Program-made: the position numbers and the translations under genes | Notes under the pieces: model-generated | Seen by the model: the letters and a program-made list of their open reading frames with translations, nothing else | What the model was told of the DNA's origin: nothing | Database searches by the model: none | Shown: in pieces, positions 5,245 to 7,830 of the stretch | How the letters are laid out: the number at the start of each line of letters is the position of its first letter | Position numbering within the stretch: position 1 is the stretch's first letter | Origin: Bacillota bacterium | Lineage (GTDB): Bacteria > Bacillota > Clostridia > Oscillospirales > Oscillospiraceae | DNA length: 7,830 nt | Reading direction: 5' to 3' | Assembly: GCA_023393155.1 (NCBI GenBank) | Contig: JAEWML010000225.1 | Coordinates: 1-7,830, forward strand

Positions 5245-6402
5245 CTATCGGTTCCAGTTCATCAGCGCCCGCTTTTTCACGCCGGAAACGATGCCCATGG
5301 CGGTGTACAGCGTGACAATGGAAGAGCCTCCGTAGCTGATAAAAGGCAGCGTCAGCCCGATGACGGGCATGACGAACAGGCACATGCCGATGTTCTCCAC
5401 CGTTTGAAAAATCAGCATTCCCGCGATGCCCACGCACACCAGCCGCGCATAGTCCGTGGTGGCCCGACGCGCCACCCACAGGCAGCGCAGGATGATGGCC
5501 GTCAGCAATACAATTACCAAGAGACACCCAAAAAAGCCCAGCTCCTCGCCGATCATGGCGAAGATAAAGTCCGTGTGCCGCTCCGGCAGAGCGCCCAGGC
5601 CCGCCTGGGTCTGGGTCCCCTGAAACAGCCCCTGCCCAAACCAGCCGCCGCTGCCCAGCGCCAGCAGCCCGCGGGTCTGCTGCCAGCCCACGCCCCGCGG
5701 GTCAAAGCTGTGGTCAAACAGAACATGGAACCGGTCCGCCATGTGGGAGGGCAGCTTTCCCATAAAATACAGCGCCAAAACCCCCGCCGTCATGCAGCCG
5801 CCGCCGAGAATAAACCACCGCCACGCAACCCCTGCCACCAGCGCGACGCATACGAAAATAAACACATAAACCAGCGCGCTTCCCATGTCGCTGGATACCA
5901 CGTAAATCAGCCCCACCATAAACAGGAGGTGGCCCGTGGGCCCCGCCACGCTGCCAAGGCTCTTCAGCTCCCGCCGCCGCTCCTTGACCCATTCAAGCTG
6001 CTTGGACAAAAGAATGATAAAGGCAATCTTCACCACCTCCGCCGGCTGGATGGAAAAAGGCACGTGGGGAATCTCCAGCCACGCCCGGTTTCCGTTGCGG
6101 GTGACGCCCAAAGGCGTTCGCAGCAGCAGCAAAAGCACCACGCTGGCCGCCAGAATCAGCTTCCAGTGCTTTACCAAAAGCTCCACATTCACCATGGACA
6201 GCAGCACGTAGGCACCCAGACCAATCAGCATGGCCACGCCCTGCACGCCCACGAGGCGGATCATCACTCCCGTTCCCATGTAGCGGGTGGCGCTGGAGAT
6301 GAGCACCATGCCAAACAGGGTGCACCCGCAGCAAAGCCCCAACAGCACCAAATCGGCCTGCTGGAAAAAATCGGACAGTGTGGCGCGAAGACGGTTGAAC
6401 AT
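5245..6402 (-). CDS. FtsW/RodA/SpoVE (SEDS) peptidoglycan glycosyltransferase
   Basis: This 385-residue polytopic membrane protein belongs to the SEDS family, which polymerises glycan strands from lipid II together with a class B penicillin-binding protein during elongation, division or sporulation. Several strongly hydrophobic segments are visible (for example about 17-37, 50-70, 80-95, 158-170, 176-193, 290-310, 325-345), broadly as expected for about ten helices. Conserved motifs are GNRAWL (104-109), QPAEVVKIAF (119-128), PERHTDFIFA (273-282, with the Asp278 that corresponds to the essential Asp of RodA), GEELGFFG (285-292) and LPFISYGGSS (352-361). PERHTDF is closer to RodA than to FtsW, but I cannot assign the subfamily firmly. 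I chose ATG 6402 because AGGAG ends 5 bases before it; an in-frame ATG at 6453 lies upstream of the predicted transcription start. No penicillin-binding protein gene is adjacent. Confidence 0.92.
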   Translation of the reverse strand: MFNRLRATLSDFFQQADLVLLGLCCGCTLFGMVLISSATRYMGTGVMIRLVGVQGVAMLIGLGAYVLLSMVNVELLVKHWKLILAASVVLLLLLRTPLGVTRNGNRAWLEIPHVPFSIQPAEVVKIAFIILLSKQLEWVKERRRELKSLGSVAGPTGHLLFMVGLIYVVSSDMGSALVYVFIFVCVALVAGVAWRWFILGGGCMTAGVLALYFMGKLPSHMADRFHVLFDHSFDPRGVGWQQTRGLLALGSGGWFGQGLFQGTQTQAGLGALPERHTDFIFAMIGEELGFFGCLLVIVLLTAIILRCLWVARRATTDYARLVCVGIAGMLIFQTVENIGMCLFVMPVIGLTLPFISYGGSSIVTLYTAMGIVSGVKKRALMNWNR

Positions 6403-6443
6403 GGCAGCTCCTATCAGAAAAACCGTGATTTTATAGAGTATAT

Positions 6444-6472
6444 AGTATACCACAGGAGATGCGGCGTGTAAA
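6444..6472 (-). promoter_or_regulatory. Promoter of the SEDS gene
   Basis: On the minus strand, TTTACA (6467-6472, 5 of 6) is followed after 17 bp by TATACT (6444-6449, 5 of 6), with the extended -10 element TGG directly before it. The start near 6437 gives a leader of about 35 bases. Confidence 0.78.
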
Positions 6473-6495
6473 CCAATGAAATTTGTTTTTACACG
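6465..6495. repeat. 8-bp inverted repeat holding both -35 boxes
   Basis: CGTGTAAA (6465-6472) and TTTACACG (6488-6495) are perfect inverted copies 15 bp apart. Each contains the -35 box of one of the two divergent promoters plus two further identical bases, so the match goes beyond what the promoter consensus needs. Confidence 0.55.
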
Positions 6496-6516
6496 GAGGA
6501 AAAACTGTGCTATACT
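6488..6516 (+). promoter_or_regulatory. Promoter of the tsaE-tsaB-upp operon
   Basis: TTTACA (6488-6493, 5 of 6), a 17-bp spacer and TATACT (6511-6516, 5 of 6) with extended element TGC. This is the same box pair and spacing as the divergent promoter. The start near 6523 leaves a leader of about 80 bases that contains a hairpin. Confidence 0.78.
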
Positions 6517-6549
6517 ATTTCCGGTAATTTTTTAGGGTACGTCTACCGC

Positions 6550-6571
6550 ATTTCCGGCTGTGGCCGGAAAT
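6550..6571 (+). other. Leader hairpin upstream of tsaE
   Basis: ATTTCCGGC (6550-6558) pairs perfectly with GCCGGAAAT (6563-6571) around the loop TGTG. The motif ATTTCCGG also occurs at 6518-6525, so the left arm has a second copy that could compete for the right arm. No T run follows, so it is not a simple terminator. A GGGC/GCCC stem (6576-6586) follows just before the ribosome binding site. Confidence 0.5.
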
Positions 6572-6604
6572 TGTGGGGCGGCGCCCGGGAAAGGAGGCGG
6601 AAAA

Positions 6605-7033
6605 ATGGAGTATCTGTCCCACAGCGAGGCCGAGACGGAGGCCCTTGGCGAGGCGCTGGGAAAGCGTCTGGCGCCGGGAACCGTGCTGGCCTTTCAGGGA
6701 GAGCTGGGCATGGGAAAAACGGCGTTTACCCGGGGGCTCGCCCGGGGACTTGGCTGTCAGGTCCGGGTCACAAGCCCCACCTTCACCATTGTCAACGAGT
6801 ACGAGGGCCGCATTCCTCTGTTTCACTTCGACATGTACCGCCTGCCGGACTCCGACGCGCTGTTTGACATCGGCTGGGAGGATTACCCGGGCCGGGGCGG
6901 CGTGTGCGCCGTGGAGTGGAGCGAGCGGGTGGAAGACGCACTGCCGGAGGATACGGTGTGGGTGCGCTTTTCCCTCCGCCCGGAGAGCGATGGCTGGCGC
7001 GGCATTACGGTGGAGGGAGTGGACGGCTTTTGA
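6605..7033 (+). CDS. tsaE: tRNA t6A modification ATPase TsaE
   Basis: This 142-residue ATPase works with TsaB and TsaD to transfer the threonylcarbamoyl group (made by TsaC) to A37 of tRNAs that read ANN codons. The P-loop GELGMGKT is at 32-39, the conserved SPTF at 57-60, FHFDMYRL at 73-80 and the AVEWSER motif at 102-108, all in the family's order and at about its usual length. ATG 6605 is preceded by AAAGGAGG with a 7-base gap; an in-frame ATG at 6560 lies in the leader hairpin without a ribosome binding site. It is the first gene of an operon and its TGA overlaps the TTG start of tsaB by 4 bases, suggesting translational coupling. Confidence 0.95.
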   Translation: MEYLSHSEAETEALGEALGKRLAPGTVLAFQGELGMGKTAFTRGLARGLGCQVRVTSPTFTIVNEYEGRIPLFHFDMYRLPDSDALFDIGWEDYPGRGGVCAVEWSERVEDALPEDTVWVRFSLRPESDGWRGITVEGVDGF

Positions 7034-7740
7034 AAATTTTAGCGCTGGAAACCTCCGCCAAGGCGTGCTCCGCCGCCGTGACGGAGGACGGGCAGGTGCT
7101 GGCCTCCTGCTATCAGAACACCGGGCTGACCCACAGCCGGACCCTGATGCCCATGGTGGAATCTTTACTGAAAAACGCGGATTTAAGCGTGGCTGATCTA
7201 GGCCTGATTGCCGTGGCCGCCGGGCCGGGGTCCTTTACCGGCATCCGCATCGGCGTGGCCGCCGCCAAGGGGCTGGCCTTCGCCGCAAATCTTCCGGCCG
7301 CAGGCGTTTCCACGCTGTACGCCATGGCGCTGGGGCTGAGCCATATAAATGGCCTGATTGTCTGCGCTATGGACGCCCGCCGTGCGCAAGTCTACAACGC
7401 CCTGTTCGAGGCGAAGGACGGTAAGCTCACCCGTCTGTGCGAGGACCGGGCCATCGGCCTTGCGGATTTGGCCGAAGAGCTGCGCGGCGACTCCCGCCCG
7501 CTCATTGCCGTGGGCGACGGCGGCGCGCTGTGCCGGCGGGCGCTGGAGGAAGCGGGAATTTCCTGCGCCTTGGCCCCCGCAAGGCTTCTTCACCAGCACG
7601 CCGTGGGCGTGGCCTTAGCCGCCGGAGAGCTGGCCGAAGCGGGCGCGCTGACCACGGCCCAAAACCTATCCCCCGTATATCTGCGTCCCGCTCAGGCGGA
7701 GCGGCTGCGAGACAGAATAAAGAAGGAGAACGCAACATGA
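7030..7740 (+). CDS. tsaB: tRNA t6A modification scaffold protein TsaB
   Basis: This 236-residue protein is the inactive ASKHA-fold partner of TsaD that holds the t6A complex together. It starts [10 protein letters not shown] with the phosphate-1-like ETS motif, has [10 protein letters not shown] (34-43), the hallmark [11 protein letters not shown] (65-75), MDARRAQVY (114-122) and a C-terminal [11 protein letters not shown] (215-225). I chose TTG 7030, which overlaps the tsaE stop (TTGA), because the family begins almost exactly at this MKILAL sequence; longer in-frame extensions lie inside tsaE. The ribosome binding site is modest (GGAG about 10 bases upstream), so translation may depend on ribosomes finishing tsaE. 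Many bacteria have rimI and tsaD after tsaB; here upp follows and tsaD must lie elsewhere. Confidence 0.95.
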   Translation: MKILALETSAKACSAAVTEDGQVLASCYQNTGLTHSRTLMPMVESLLKNADLSVADLGLIAVAAGPGSFTGIRIGVAAAKGLAFAANLPAAGVSTLYAMALGLSHINGLIVCAMDARRAQVYNALFEAKDGKLTRLCEDRAIGLADLAEELRGDSRPLIAVGDGGALCRRALEEAGISCALAPARLLHQHAVGVALAAGELAEAGALTTAQNLSPVYLRPAQAERLRDRIKKENAT

Positions 7741-7830
7741 ACGACAACATCCACATTCTAAACCATCCCCTGCTTCAGCACAAGCTGACCATCCTGCGCA
7801 GCAAGGACACCAGCACCAAGGACTTCCGGG
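7737..7830 (+). CDS. upp: Uracil phosphoribosyltransferase, 5' part only
   Basis: Only the first 31 codons are in the window. They begin [20 protein letters not shown] and continue [11 protein letters not shown], which matches the N-terminus of bacterial Upp (HPLxxHKLTxLR...T...FR). The enzyme makes UMP from uracil and PRPP in pyrimidine salvage. The catalytic PRPP-binding region is beyond the edge. ATG 7737 overlaps the tsaB stop by 4 bases (ATGA) and has AAGGAG 8 bases upstream, so it is translated as part of the same operon. Confidence 0.85.
   Translation, partial: MNDNIHILNHPLLQHKLTILRSKDTSTKDFR

Noticed and set aside
5200..6471. Plus-strand frame of 423 codons
   Set aside because: It is the antisense of the SEDS gene, with a His/Gln/Arg-rich low-complexity product, and it begins inside the terminator hairpin.
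1..7830. CRISPR arrays, insertion sequences, integrase sites and tRNA or rRNA genes
   Set aside because: I found no regularly spaced repeats, transposase-like frames, tRNA-like cloverleaf or rRNA sequence by eye.

Overview
The window looks like chromosome from a GC-rich Clostridia member, most likely Oscillospiraceae (the Oscillibacter/Flavonifractor/Dysosmobacter neighbourhood). The reasons are AGGAGG-type ribosome binding sites, sigma-A promoters with 17-bp spacers (several with an extended TGn -10), frequent TTG/GTG starts, perfect GC-rich intrinsic terminators, and the style of the proteins (a BlaI repressor N-terminus, a YfmR/Uup-type ABC-F, an unusual AdcA/ZnuA). The organism is inferred from style only.

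Layout. Positions 1-277 hold no convincing protein gene: there are hairpins leading into a strong terminator (150-184), perhaps the 3' end of an RNA gene that begins before the window. Positions 278-752 hold a decayed BlaI/MecI locus on the minus strand: a good promoter with two dyad repeats that look like BlaI operators, a 43-residue repressor stub ending inside the winged-helix domain, and an overlapping 97-codon frame that may be the tail of a neighbouring gene joined by a deletion. Next is a monocistronic ABC-F ATPase (854-2632, minus) with its own terminator. It is divergent from an S4-containing RluA-type pseudouridine synthase (2866-3777, plus). The synthase converges on a solitary zinc-binding lipoprotein gene (3823-4893, minus) whose promoter carries a Fur-family-like box. 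After about 350 bases of noncoding DNA with another very strong hairpin comes a SEDS glycosyltransferase of the FtsW/RodA family (5245-6402, minus).

A tight divergent promoter pair with mirror-image -35 regions (6444-6516) drives the SEDS gene leftwards and an operon rightwards: tsaE, tsaB and the start of upp, each overlapping the next by 4 bases. TsaE and TsaB act with TsaD (not in this window) to make the tRNA modification t6A37. Upp salvages uracil.

Most of the window is ordinary housekeeping. I did not find a clear new multi-gene system. The places most worth a second look are the broken BlaI locus with an intact-looking regulatory region, the zinc lipoprotein that lacks a usual ligand His and has no transporter partners nearby, the symmetric divergent promoters, and two noncoding stretches (1-149 and 4965-5180) that end in strong terminators without an obvious gene.
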